From Trichosporon coremiiforme (taxonomy: Eukaryota; Basidiomycota; Tremellomycetes; Trichosporonales; Trichosporonaceae), in NCBI GenBank assembly GCA_039545355.1, contig BCJJ01000020.1:1-64000 (forward strand): a DNA stretch of 64,000 nucleotides, in the 5' to 3' direction. Of the stretch, positions 54,384-64,000 are shown in pieces. The position numbers and the translations under genes are program-made. Under the pieces are notes generated by a model. It was not told where the DNA came from and did no database searches. It saw nothing but the letters and a program-made list of their open reading frames with translations. The number at the start of each line of letters is the position of its first letter. Positions within the stretch are counted from its first letter, which is position 1.

Positions 54384-56253
54384 ATGGACTGGTCCAAGAC
54401 CGCTTGGTGAGCTGACACGCTCTGCAAAGCTGACCCCAGGGTCGTCGGCACCGTCTGCCTCATCGCGTTCATCAGCTACTCGTCCCAGATCTTCATCATC
54501 TGGCCATGGTACGGGCGCGAGGTTTCTGTCGACCTCCTCAAGCTCCTCGTCCCTTTCAAGTGAGCTAAGGCGTACGCTGCAACCAGCTGACATAACAGTT
54601 TGCTCGTCGCTATGGTTTTCTGGAACTACTACCTCTGCGTCAAGACGCCGCCGGGGAGCGTGCCCCTCGGATACGTGAGTCATCTTTTGCCGCTGGTCCT
54701 TTGCACCTTTCCAAGTCTAGAAACGATGGCCGCCCGTCTTGCACGTCGGAGTGACACTTCACTGTGACGGTGGCCGCCATTACTCCAGCCGCAAGGTGAT
54801 CCGTACTAAGCTGACATGCAGCGACCCAACATGCAGGGATCAGAGTACATCGAGGTCAAGCGCGGTAACTCGGCACCGAGGTTTTGCAAGATGTGCGGCC
54901 ACTACAAGCCGCCGCGCGCACACCACTGTCGCCAGTGCAAGACTTGTGTTCTGAAGGTGAGCTGTCGGATAGTTCAAGTTAGCTAACAACAGCTTGACCG
55001 TGAGTATCAGCGCGCGACAACAGTTCAAGCTGCTGTGGACTAGCATGCGAACTGACACCAGACCACTGCCCGTGGATCGCAAACTGTGTCGGCTACTACA
55101 ACCATGGCCACTTCATCCGCTTCCTGTGGTGGGTCGACTTTGCGACGACGTACCACCTCGTCATGATGGTCGCCAAGGTCAAGGCGATCATTGACAATGT
55201 CTCTGTGCGTACTGCAGGTCGATTTCCTCAGTTTAGCTGACAAGCAGAACGAGCCCACGGCTTCGGACATCATCTTCCTCGTGTTCAACTTCACGGCGTG
55301 CATTCCGGTATGGATGTGCGTCGGCCTGTTCAGCTGGTACCACCTGTACCTGATCTCGAGCAACACGACAACGGTCGAGCGATGGGAGAAGGACAAGGTG
55401 GCGACGCTTGTCCGACGCGGAAAGATCGAGGAGGTCACATACCCCTACGTGTGTAGCTGTGAATCAATGTGTAAGCTGACATCAGCACTTGGGGCGCATA
55501 GCCAACATCAAGACGGTGCTCGGCAACAACCCGCTGCTATGGCTCTGGCCGCAGGAGATGGAGGGCGACGGGCTGTCGTACGCAGTCAACCCGGAAGCCG
55601 GTGGTGAGTCTGCGCAGGAGTGGGCATACGCCGTCGCGCCGGATCAGGCTGTGCAACCGGACGGCAGGGACGTTGGTCAGTCGTCGGGGCACAGCCAGGC
55701 GCAGGCGCGGCTCCGGTCCCACCTGAACAACGCAGAGGAGATGGTGTAGGAAGTAAGTCTGCCTTTCTCCCCATGGCACCGATTGACGCCAGGTTCTCAA
55801 GCTGACGTACCAGAGCCCTTGGCGCAGTACTCATGGCCGCCGCGCGACCCGCAGTACTACCAGCAGCCAGCGCCGATGCCGGACCGGCCGTTTGTGTATG
55901 GGGACGGGCTGAATCCGGCGCTGAAGCCGAGCAGCATGGCGAAGCGCGCGCGCGACAGCTGCTACGTGCCGGCGTGGGACACGCGGCTGGACGAGAACGG
56001 GTTTGCGGTCGACAACGAGGACACAAGCTCCTCGTCCAGCCCCGAGCCGTACCACTCCGACTGGGACGAGGAGGACGACCGCCCGCTGGCGTACGCGAGC
56101 AGCATGCGCGTGCGGCGCGGAAGCGAGGGATGGGAGGTGCGCCCCGGGCAGCAGGGGTGGAGCACAGAGGTGCCCGTGTGGGAGCGACCGGCGTGGGAGC
56201 AGCCGGGGCGGTACAGGACGTACGTCCCGGAGGCGGATTACGGCGAGGCGTGA
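54384..56253 (+). CDS. PFA4: DHHC palmitoyltransferase, PFA4-like
   Basis: Nine exons: 54384-54406, 54440-54559, 54599-54674, 54822-54956, 54993-54999 (7 nt), 55062-55204, 55248-55448, 55486-55603 and 55793-56253; 427 aa. Two membrane segments come first, then the Cys-rich domain ([19 protein letters not shown]), then [17 protein letters not shown], where the 7-nt exon supplies Leu-Asp and the first base of His. Two further membrane segments and the TTxE box ([10 protein letters not shown]) follow. In yeast and Cryptococcus Pfa4 is an ER enzyme that palmitoylates chitin synthase Chs3 and others. The acidic tail has [11 protein letters not shown]. The last intron (55604-55792) is uncertain: reading through it is open for 48 codons and stops at 55749. 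Confidence 0.88.
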
Positions 56254-56331
56254 CGACGTGACGACTGCCCAGATCATTCATTCTTATCCACTCTAGACAG
56301 ATACAAGCAATGTACTAATAGCCTATTCTCT

Positions 56332-58280
56332 TCACTCCTCGCCGTCATAAGCGTCCGCATTCTGGATCAGCGCGTGAATAAAGTCGACAATGCCGCGGTG
56401 TCCTTTAATACTGCTGTGCTCGTCGATCGTGTGAATGCCGTAGATGTCGTTCAGCTGCAGGCCCATGAAGCGGTACACGTTCTTTGTGAGGTTGTAGTAC
56501 ATCTTGCAGTCCGTGTTCCCCGTAGAGGCAAAGGGCGCAACAATGAGCTCCTTGCCCTTGGGCGGCTCGAAGACGGCGCGGACAGTGCCCGCAAACGTGT
56601 CCCACACCCCGCCGTGCGCGGGCGTGTTTGGCGCGGGCTCGAGTGCCTTCCCGATCATGCTGAGGGTGACTCTGCCGCTCTCGGTGGTGGCGTTCTTAGG
56701 CCACGCGTCAAGCTTGAGATCGTGCTCCTTGGCGATCTTGCGCGCAATCTTCTCAATGTGCTTCTGCGTGCTCTCGATAGACTCGTCAAAGTCGATCCGG
56801 TAGTTGATCTCGACCTCTGCCATCTCAGGCAAAGAGTTGACCTTTGCCCCGCCGTGGAAGACATCGACGGCCTGCGTTGTGTGCAGCAGTGCCGCATACA
56901 CCTTGTCCTTTGCCGCGAGGCCCTTGCCGAGCTTCTCCCACCCCTTCGGGCCCTGCTTCAGCAGCCTCTTCCACTCCTTCGGGAACTTGGGCGCGTAGGC
57001 TGCCCCGCAAGCCAGGGTTGTCAGGAACGGCGAGTGCTCCGTCAACTTGACGGGGAAGGGCTGCTTCTCGAGCGCGACGACGATTTCGGAGAGAATTCCA
57101 ATACCGGTGTGTTTCGGCGGTATGCTGGAGTGCCCGCCGTCAGTGCCGACACTGATGCGCACGTCGAGGTATCCCTTCTCTCCCATGGCGGGGAGGGCGA
57201 AGGGAGCGCCAAAGAAGTCGTCCTGGAGTCCACTCCCTTCATCAACGACCATGAGGAGGGAATCCTTGCCATACCGTTCCTCAAGGAACGGGGCGATGTG
57301 GCCCTGTCCCCGGCGGGCGTGGACTTCCTCCTCGTCAAAGCCGTGCGAGAGGATCAGAGTCCGGCGGGGCGACCACCCCGACTCCAGCAGGTACGTCACG
57401 GCTTCCCACTGGGCGACGAAGAGGGACTTGTCGTCCGCACTCCCACGGCCCCAGATGTACGTCCCATCGTTGTGCCCGCTGAAGGGGGGGTAGGTCCACC
57501 GGTCCCATGTGTTCTCGGGAGCGGGGGTTACGTCGTAGTGCGACATGAGCACCAGCGGCTTGAGGGAGGGCTCGCTGCCCTCGAAGGTTGCGAGGATGCC
57601 GAGGGCTGCGGCGTCAGCGTCGCTCACTTCCGGCTGGCGGCCGGCCACCGTCCTCTTTACCCTGCCATCGCCTTTGTTGCTGATACAGCCTCGTGGCCTG
57701 GCGGCCACTCGGCGCACTCACTATTGATCATCTCAATATTGGCCCTCTCGACCGCCGTGGGGAAAGCATCACGCCACCAGTCGAGGAAGTCATGGAACGG
57801 CTCCCAGCGCTCATCCTCGCCCGGCTCGCCATTATCGTCATAACTCTGCGTCGCGTGCTGCACAGCCTGGGCGTGCAGTTCCGCAGAGTGCTTCTTCCTC
57901 TCCTCGGTCCAGTCCACTTTGGTCTGCGGGGCGATCGGATCGGGCTGCGCGGGACAGTAAGGCGACTTGCCCCCGATATTCTTGACCTTCAGCGCGGGAT
58001 GATAACCGTGGTGGTGGTGGCTATGGCGGGAATGGGAACGGGACAGCGAGTGCAAGCAGCCGGTCAGACCGTTGGGAAACGAAAGGTGGATGCCTGCCAG
58101 AAGCGCGAGGACCACGAACGCGACGAGCGCCCAGCGAGAGCGCCGCTCACGCTGGCCTGGACGCACGCCCGACGCATAGGGCTGGCGGAGGGTTTCGTCG
58201 TGCCCCACCGTTTCCTGTGGCTGCTGTCGTTTCTCCGCCGTCGTGTCGCTTTGATCGGAGGATTTGAACAAGGGTAGCAT
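56332..58280 (-). CDS. CPS1: carboxypeptidase S / Gly-X carboxypeptidase (M20A)
   Basis: Exons 57722-58280 and 56332-57605 give 610 aa. The intron 57606-57721 has a GTGAGT donor and a CGCTGACGCCGCAG acceptor and joins EMIN to TLGILATFEG. A signal anchor lies at residues about 50-70 (RWALVAFVVLALLAGIHLSF). A luminal His-rich stretch (SRHSHHHHGYH) and the vacuolar-type Cps1 domain follow. Metal and catalytic residues are in VLMSHYDVTPAP, WGRGSADDKS, GFDEEE and DEHSSIKG. The enzyme removes C-terminal residues from small peptides in the vacuole, releasing amino acids for nitrogen supply. Cps1 reaches the vacuole through the multivesicular-body route by ubiquitination of its short cytosolic tail. 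Its stop is 78 bp from that of the PFA4-like gene. Confidence 0.92.
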
Positions 58281-59831
58281 GACGGGCGAGGAAAGGGTGA
58301 GGTGTGCTTTCGAGGACTTCGTGTTCTGAGAGCAAACAGAGATAGACACGATGGGAAGTAGGTGGGCTGGCGCGAAATGCACTGCGAGGTCATGAGGAAT
58401 GCGGGACCGGTGACGTCGGTGATCCCCGACACGGACCCTGGTCAACCTCGGCAACCCCCGGTGCTATCGGTTTGGGGTCGTCGCCATTGCCGCGGTTACA
58501 TTCGGTTGTGTACATCGCCTACGGATGGAAGAGCGTTTCTAGTTAGATCAGGAATCAGAGATGAGCTTGAATCGAGCATCAGTTCAGTTCAGATAGCCGG
58601 CTGGGTCCGAGCCTCGAGGCGTCTCGTCCTATTCGATGTCGCGGTCATGTAGCGGTCATGTCGCGGTCTTCCTTCTGATACAAGGTTTGGCTCTGTGTCG
58701 GACTCCAGGATCAACATAGACGTCGAGGCTTCCGTGGCGCCGGCGTCGAGACATGCACCATCAGGAACAAGGGAGACGATGCGGCGACGTCGATGCCGTT
58801 GGGATGGGAAACAGGGTGGTTCATGATCCGTTTCAGGTAGCCATTCCATTTCGAAGACGGAGGTGATGGCCCACGTACGGCCGCCGCTTGGTGGGTGGGT
58901 TCTTGACAGCTCCGCGGACAGGTATCTGCCTCGTTACCCAGCACAAGGTCAAGACTGCCATCAGTGCCCAACGTAAGAGCTGTCGCACGTGTGTCTGCAG
59001 CATGAGTTTCGCGCGAGTATTGGAGATTTGTGTGTCTTGGCCGGTGGTGGAGCAGACACGCGATGAACGCCGATCGAGACTCAGATCGGGGAATGTCTCG
59101 ATTTTGGATCTTCTGCGGGCGGTTTCGGCGCGCTCGGCGCAAAGATAGATTTCAGGCAGGGTTCAGCAGGTGCGGACCAGTGAAAGCAAGCGCGTGTGTT
59201 TATATGCAACACACTGTTGATCACGATACATCACCTCGTAGCAAGCGAAACGGATGGACGGAGGTCACCGAGAGGATGACCGAGCCTGGCCGTCCCTTGG
59301 GTGTGGTCTGGGGGAGTCTTGCCATACTTGCAGCGTGAAACGGGCTGCCTTGAGGTCTCCATTCACGTGTTGACGCTCACCGAAGTCATGACTGAGCTCG
59401 TCCAACCTTGCAGACAAGCCACCAGTCGCTTGTACTGTACTTCGGTTGTGGCATAATGAAAGCCAGGAACGACGACAGGACCTGGGCCGACTGTGGCCGC
59501 TCGTAGGACATGGAACACGATGGACTGGGCAGAAGGTGCCTTTCCATCATCGGTTCCCATCACCGAGCCTCCTCCCTTGCAGCCATGCGTACCTCATCCT
59601 CCCACCCAGGCTCACAGAAGCTGACCGAGCCTCATCGAGCTTCGCGGAAACCCGGGCCGGGTACCTGCGATGCGTTCTGCACGATCAACGATGTCATAGC
59701 CTCGGGCAAGCGCCTGGCTGGAGCTTGCGGTGACGAGATGGCAGCGAGCTCGCACTGTCCCATATAAATGCACGCCTGGGTCTCATGACCGCCCTCTCCA
59801 CCTTACTTCCATCCAAGAAAACTCAGCCGCA
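58281..59831. other. divergent spacer (CPS1 / DUF3224 gene)
   Basis: 1.55 kb with no codon-biased frame. A TATAAATG element lies at about 59762-59769, some 65 bp before the DUF3224 start. Nothing else supported. Confidence 0.45.
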
Positions 59832-60428
59832 ATGTCCCAGAACAGTGAGTCCGCCCACGGCCCTGGTCTCGGACACGCAAGAGGTCCGGCCCTGGCCAGC
59901 AGTAGGGTTGAGCTAACAGGTCAGTCGAGATCAAGTTCACCTCCAAGCCCTGGAAGGTCACCCCCTCGCAGCACGCCCACGCTGTCAGCCACGACACTGC
60001 CGGCGCCGACTACGAGTTCAACTCGGCCGACATGAAGGGCAAGGGATGCGGCTCGTACGTCCTCACCTACATCCCCGCCAAGGAGGGTGACCAGCCCAAG
60101 CGTGACGGCACCGACAGCTTCGCCTACGGTGAGTAGTTTATTCGCCTCTCAGCCATCAAGTCCCTCGGCTTAGCCGGTTGCCACCTTGCTGACCATCCCA
60201 GACGGCCAGATCCTCTTCGAGGGCACGATCAAGGGGAAGGAGGGCGCCATCATGATCCGTGAGCGTGGTGTCGCCAAGGACGGCCAGTACAAGTCTGAGT
60301 GGGTCTGGTTCCCCGAGTCGGGCTCTGGCCAGCTCCAGGGCACCGCCGGCGAGGGCCAGTTCCAGACCAAGAAGGACTCTGGCAACTCGCTCTCGGCCGA
60401 GTTCAAGGGCAAGGTCTCGTTCCCCTAA
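59832..60428 (+). CDS. DUF3224 family beta-barrel protein
   Basis: Exons 59832-59844, 59925-60128 and 60202-60428 give 147 aa. The first acceptor is AGCTAACAGGTCAG, where the first AG is skipped so that MSQN joins IEIKFTSKPW. The second ends GCTGACCATCCCAG. The block FEGTIKGKEGAIMIRERG and the motif WFPESGSGQLQGTAGEG match the DUF3224/allene-oxide-cyclase-like small barrel. These proteins occur in bacteria and fungi; their function is not established. No signal peptide, so cytosolic. The compact size and high codon bias suggest good expression. Confidence 0.82.
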
Positions 60429-61979
60429 GCGCGTTGATTAGGGACGAGTAGTCAGCAGTAGCAATGACATGAATGAAGTACAGAGGTCGAACGCGGCGTC
60501 GGTCTGGGTGTCAGCTACCTCCGGGAATGCCACGGTTTTGAGGGAGATGCGCCGCACTGTCCCGTGACTTGACCTGCGCCCCTCACACCGTCGCTGCTGG
60601 AACTGGGACATAATGCCAGCAGCTCGCTTGAATGACCAGGGGGAGTGAGAGAGATGGAGTGAGAGGGACTCACCTCCCTGCGCCTCAGCGTAACCACTAG
60701 CTCGCCCTCAAACATCCTCTGGCGGGGTCATGCAAGTCGGCTGCGACAAGACATGTTGTCTCTGGTAGTCGCTGCCTGCTTGTCAAACTACCTCCGCACC
60801 AGAATCACCGCCTCATTGCCGTCGGGCCGTCGGAATTGATACAATCGATGACGAAGAAGCTGAAGAGTGGGGATGTGTGAGAAGTGAAGAATGAGAGAGA
60901 GACAAGTGTCAGTTACAAACGCACAACTTCTGGCACGGCATTTCTCTTCCCAGCACCAGGGAATCCATCGAGGACAATTAACGCCGGCATGGCAACTGCG
61001 CGAGCGGGCGAGACGACTGAGTTGTCGGTGGGGCGCTAGAAGCGCGGGTGTGCAAGCGACAGTGCGAGGACGTGTGAGGGGTGTCGGCTGCATCGGAGCT
61101 GAGTTCGCTGAAGATGGCGCTGACTTTGAACGAGTGGGATGTGTCAGTGGTGGGGATTCAGGCGTTGTGGGCGTTGGTGGGCTTGGCTGTCCGTTGATGC
61201 ATGCGACTATTAGACCGGGGTCATAGGACCCCTGGTTCCTCCAACGACGTAGACGGTCGTGGGATGTCGGTGTCACTTCTGTGACGTCTCCGATCGATCT
61301 CCGGGGGCGTCCAACGGGGCGCTGATCCGCAACCGCAGCAGATCGAGCTCGTGACTGATCTGACGCAGTCGCCTTCTTCGGCACACTCAGACAACGTAAC
61401 CGATCACCGAAGACTTGATTCCAGATAGCAGCTCTGCCATGAGTCCGCGAGCTGCGAGAAGGCAGCATATCAGCATAAGGATACCAGCTCGCAGCTCGCA
61501 ATCCGTGGCGATCACCGGCATCTCGGCACAGCACCCACCTACTCGTTTCCCTCAGATCTCTCCTTCTCTCCGTCTAGTCGCTGGAGCATTTGAGCCGATC
61601 CTGTGCGTCATCAGTAGCTCCAGTTACGTCAGTGGACCGTTAGAACGTTGCAGCTGCACCATAAACCGTGGCGGTTGAAGCCTTTCATATGAATACCGTG
61701 ATATGAACCGGGGCCCGCGCCACTTAAGTCTAAAGCGCGGGGATCGTCCGGGGGTATACACCGCTTCAGCTGAAGGGTGAAGGCGTGTTGTGGGGTAACT
61801 GTCCGAGGGAATGATATATGCGTGGGTATGGTGTATGAGGGGGGTAGGAGGCGCGCGAGGTGGAACTCACGCGGGGGCCCGGGTGTGCGCGGGCGTCCCG
61901 ATGGCGGAGGATTGAGGTGAAGATGTGGGGGGCGGTTCAGATGCCTAAACTACTAGATTATAACTTTGCAAGCAGCAAC
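60429..61979. other. spacer with a possible P-loop relic
   Basis: 1.55 kb. On the minus strand from ATG 60988-60990 a 25-codon frame reads MPALIVLDGFPGAGKRNA and ends in TAA 60913-60915. It resembles the start of a P-loop kinase, but the Ser/Thr after the Walker A Lys is Arg. A GT..CTGAC..AG path to a frame ending EAVILVRR near 60788 is possible. I treat it as a relic rather than a gene. The 248-aa frame over the same stretch lacks codon bias. Confidence 0.35.
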
Positions 61980-63405
61980 TTAGAGCTTGAGCTGCTTGGG
62001 CTTCTCCCAGTTGTAGTCGGGGTTGCCGAAGTGGCCGTAGGCGGCGGTCTGGCGGTAGATGGGCTTCTGGAGGTCGAGCTCCTTGACAATGACACCGGGG
62101 CGGAGGTCCCAGTTGTTGCGGATGATGTCGACGAGCTCGAGGTCCGTCTTCTTACCGGTGCCGTAAGTGTCGACGAAGATGGAGAGGGGCTCGGCGACAC
62201 CAATGGCGTACGAGAGCTGGACGAGACAGCGCTTGGCGAGGCCAGCGGCGACGAGCGACTTGGCGATCCAACGGGCAGTGTAGGCAGCCGAACGGTCGAC
62301 CTTGGAGAAGTCCTTGCCCGAGAAGGCACCACCACCGTGGGCACCCCAACCGCCGTAGGTGTCGACAATGATCTTGCGGCCAGTGAGACCGGCGTCACCC
62401 TGGGGACCACCGATGACGAAGCGGCCAGAGGGCTGGATGTGGAGGACAACGTTCTCGTCAAGGAGGTCCTTGGGGATGACCTTCTTGATGATCTTCTCCT
62501 CGATCTGCTGGCGGAGGTCCTCGGTCGTGATCTCCTCAGCGTGCTGGGTCGAGATGACAATGGTGTCGACACGGAGCGGGTGGAGGTGTCCGTTGTCGTC
62601 CTTCTTGTACTCGACAGTGACCTGGGTCTTGGAGTCGGGGCGGAGCCAGCCCATCGAGCCGTCGCGGCGGGCGTCGGCCATGGCCTTGTTCAGCTTGTGG
62701 GCAAGCATGATGGTGAGGGGCATGTACTCGGGGGTCTCGTCGGTGGCGTAGCCGAACATGATACCCTGGTCACCGGCACCGTGGTTCTCGAGGTCACCGT
62801 GGTCGAGACCCTGGGCAATGTCGGGCGACTGCTGCTCAATGGCGACAAGGACGTTGCAGGTCTTGTAGTCGAAGCCCTTCTCAGAGTCGTCGTAGCCGAT
62901 CTTCTGGATAGTGTCACGGATGACCTTCTGGTAGTCGACCCTGGCCTTGGTGGTGATCTCACCGAGGACCATGATCATACCGGTCTTGGCGGCGGTCTCA
63001 CAAGCGACCTTGGAGTTGGGGTCCTGCAAAGTTAGCGACAAGGTCACTGATAGCGCACGGGCCGTTTGGCGGGCCATCGACTCACCTCAGCAAGACAGGC
63101 ATCGAGGATGGCGTCCGAGACCTGGTCACAGATCTTGTCGGGGTGGCCCTCACCGACCGACTCGGAGGTGAAGAGGAAGCTGCTGTCAGCGGTCTTGTCC
63201 TTGTTCTGCGGCTGGCTGCGAAAAACGTGCGTCGAGCTGGCACCAGCCAGAATCGGAAGGTAGCTCCGCTCCGGTACTCCGACTCGGCGCTTGGGGTCCG
63301 CGTTGTCTGCGAGCACGGCGACGACACGTCTCAGCACGTTTGCTGTACTCACTGGCCGGGGGCGAGGTGGTGGTTGGGGCCGTTGCCGTTGGTGGTAGCA
63401 GTCAT
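61980..63405 (-). CDS. SAM2: S-adenosylmethionine synthetase
   Basis: Exons 63353-63405, 63086-63215 and 61980-63023 give 408 aa. Introns are 137 and 62 nt. The second ends CGCTAACTTTGCAG; the first ends TTTTTCGCAG without a clear CTGAC. Signature motifs are [33 protein letters not shown] (ATP site) and [19 protein letters not shown] (flexible phosphate loop). The enzyme condenses ATP and methionine to S-adenosylmethionine, with release of phosphate and diphosphate, as a cytosolic tetramer. It supplies methyltransferases such as NCL1, while SAH1 at 23 kb clears the product. The N-terminal 25 residues are a variable, Asn/His-rich extension. Yeast has two paralogues, so SAM1/SAM2 cannot be told apart. 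Confidence 0.96.
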
Positions 63406-64000
63406 TTTTGGTGTTTTGGTGAGGTTTGAGAGGGAAGAGGTTGGGAGAAGAAAGAAAAGGACAGGATTTTAAGAAAACCTACCCTACCACCCTAGGACCT
63501 TGGTATGAGCCGAGCCCAACGGGGTAAGCAGTGGTAGGGTGCAAGGGACTTAACGTGGAGAGCGCCCATAATTCTGATTTGCTTCCGTCGACGCGTATGG
63601 CGTGCTCATAACCAGGATTGTACGCGTGTGTGGAACGGTGACTACGGCGCTGCAGCAACCAGTCGGACGCCGGCGGGATCAAAATTTTCCAGGCGGCTGT
63701 CGCTGCACCCATCGGAATTTCGGACCTACCTTTGCAATCGTGCGATCACTGGCTCGTAGCTTGGGATGCATGCTGACCCCTGGGGATCTGAGGAGCGTCC
63801 CCAGTTGGCCCCCAGGACGCACGGTCCCCTGCACTCCAAGGGCTGCACGTGGGTATCTCGTATCTGGTAGACCTTTGGGCTTCCTCGGGCTTCTGCAGCA
63901 AGGCGGGCTAGGCCCGCAGAAGCCGGCGCTTTGTGTAGGCCGTGTAGGGCGCAGCCTGCGTGCCCAGGGCGTACAGTAGACAACTCTTACGTTCGGGGCT
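63406..64000. other. terminal spacer, promoter of the SAM synthetase gene
   Basis: 595 bp at the window edge. The part next to 63405 is the promoter and leader of the SAM synthetase gene. Short frames lack codon bias. A hairpin lies at 63888-63924. Confidence 0.45.
63888..63924. repeat. nested inverted repeat
   Basis: GGCTTCTGC (63888-63896) pairs with GCAGAAGCC (63916-63924). Between them GCGGGC and GCCCGC (63903-63908, 63912-63917) form a second, overlapping stem with a 3-nt loop. The two stems compete for the last bases. Function unknown. Confidence 0.6.

Noticed and set aside
56374..57843. 489-aa plus-strand ORF opposite CPS1
   Set aside because: Shadow of CPS1; no recognisable domain.
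60788..61534. 248-aa minus-strand ORF upstream of the SAM synthetase gene
   Set aside because: Composition rich in Arg/Pro/Ser/Thr without codon bias; only a short P-loop-like stretch in another frame looked interesting.
61860..63035. 391-aa plus-strand ORF opposite the SAM synthetase gene
   Set aside because: Shadow of the highly biased SAM synthetase gene; Val/Gly/Asp/Leu composition typical of such mirrors.

Overview
The window looks like a chromosome end of a GC-rich basidiomycete yeast, most likely Tremellomycetes and probably Trichosporonales. It begins with C-rich telomeric repeats (TTAGGGGG/TTAGGG type on the other strand). Nearly every protein gene is broken by tiny introns of about 33-45 nt. 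These have GTGAGT-like donors and a CTGAC or CTAAC branch site only a few bases before the acceptor AG. Coding regions have strongly C/G-ending codons, so large mirror ORFs appear opposite many real genes. No bacterial operons, CRISPR arrays or intact transposons were seen. The organism assignment is inference from these features, not from a database search. Gene models were built by hand from reading frames and splice signals, and each model given here keeps an open frame of whole codons.

Layout. 1-6.8 kb, subtelomere: telomere, coding relics, a serine beta-lactamase-like esterase, a 5'-truncated gene, a secreted GH24 lysozyme, then about 3.3 kb without a convincing gene. 6.9-18 kb: a GT71 mannosyltransferase, the trehalose-6-phosphate phosphatase TPS2, a DHHC palmitoyltransferase and the tRNA m5C methyltransferase NCL1/TRM4. 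18-22.6 kb: mostly empty, with one decayed gene. 22.6-28.8 kb: S-adenosylhomocysteine hydrolase, the exocyst subunit EXO70 and a Rab GTPase with an unusual switch II residue. 28.8-36.2 kb: a repeat protein of unknown family, an unknown multi-exon gene, two intron-containing tRNA genes (Leu-CAG, Ala-AGC), a four-pass membrane protein, and gene relics including a CPL1-like cysteine-rich fragment. 36.4-50 kb: RNA polymerase III subunit RPC53, a divergent pair (ACS-family MFS transporter and M20 N-carbamoyl/allantoate-type amidohydrolase) sharing a GATA-rich promoter, a Zn2Cys6 factor with a His-rich tract, a quinone-oxidoreductase-like enzyme, a pseudogene and an FAD amine oxidase. 50-64 kb: an aldo-keto reductase, a small membrane protein, a PFA4-like DHHC enzyme, carboxypeptidase S, a DUF3224 protein and S-adenosylmethionine synthetase.

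Functional links. SAM synthetase, SAH hydrolase and the SAM-using NCL1 belong to the methyl cycle but are scattered. EXO70, the Rab, the two DHHC enzymes and the mannosyltransferase serve secretion and membrane traffic. The transporter/amidohydrolase pair looks like a nitrogen-scavenging module.

The most unusual signals are in gene architecture. They are an initiation codon split by an intron (lysozyme), a 6-nt microexon (Rab), a 7-nt microexon inside the DHHC motif (PFA4-like) and a 12-nt microexon inside a zinc cluster. Several acceptors also carry a decoy AG right after the branch site.
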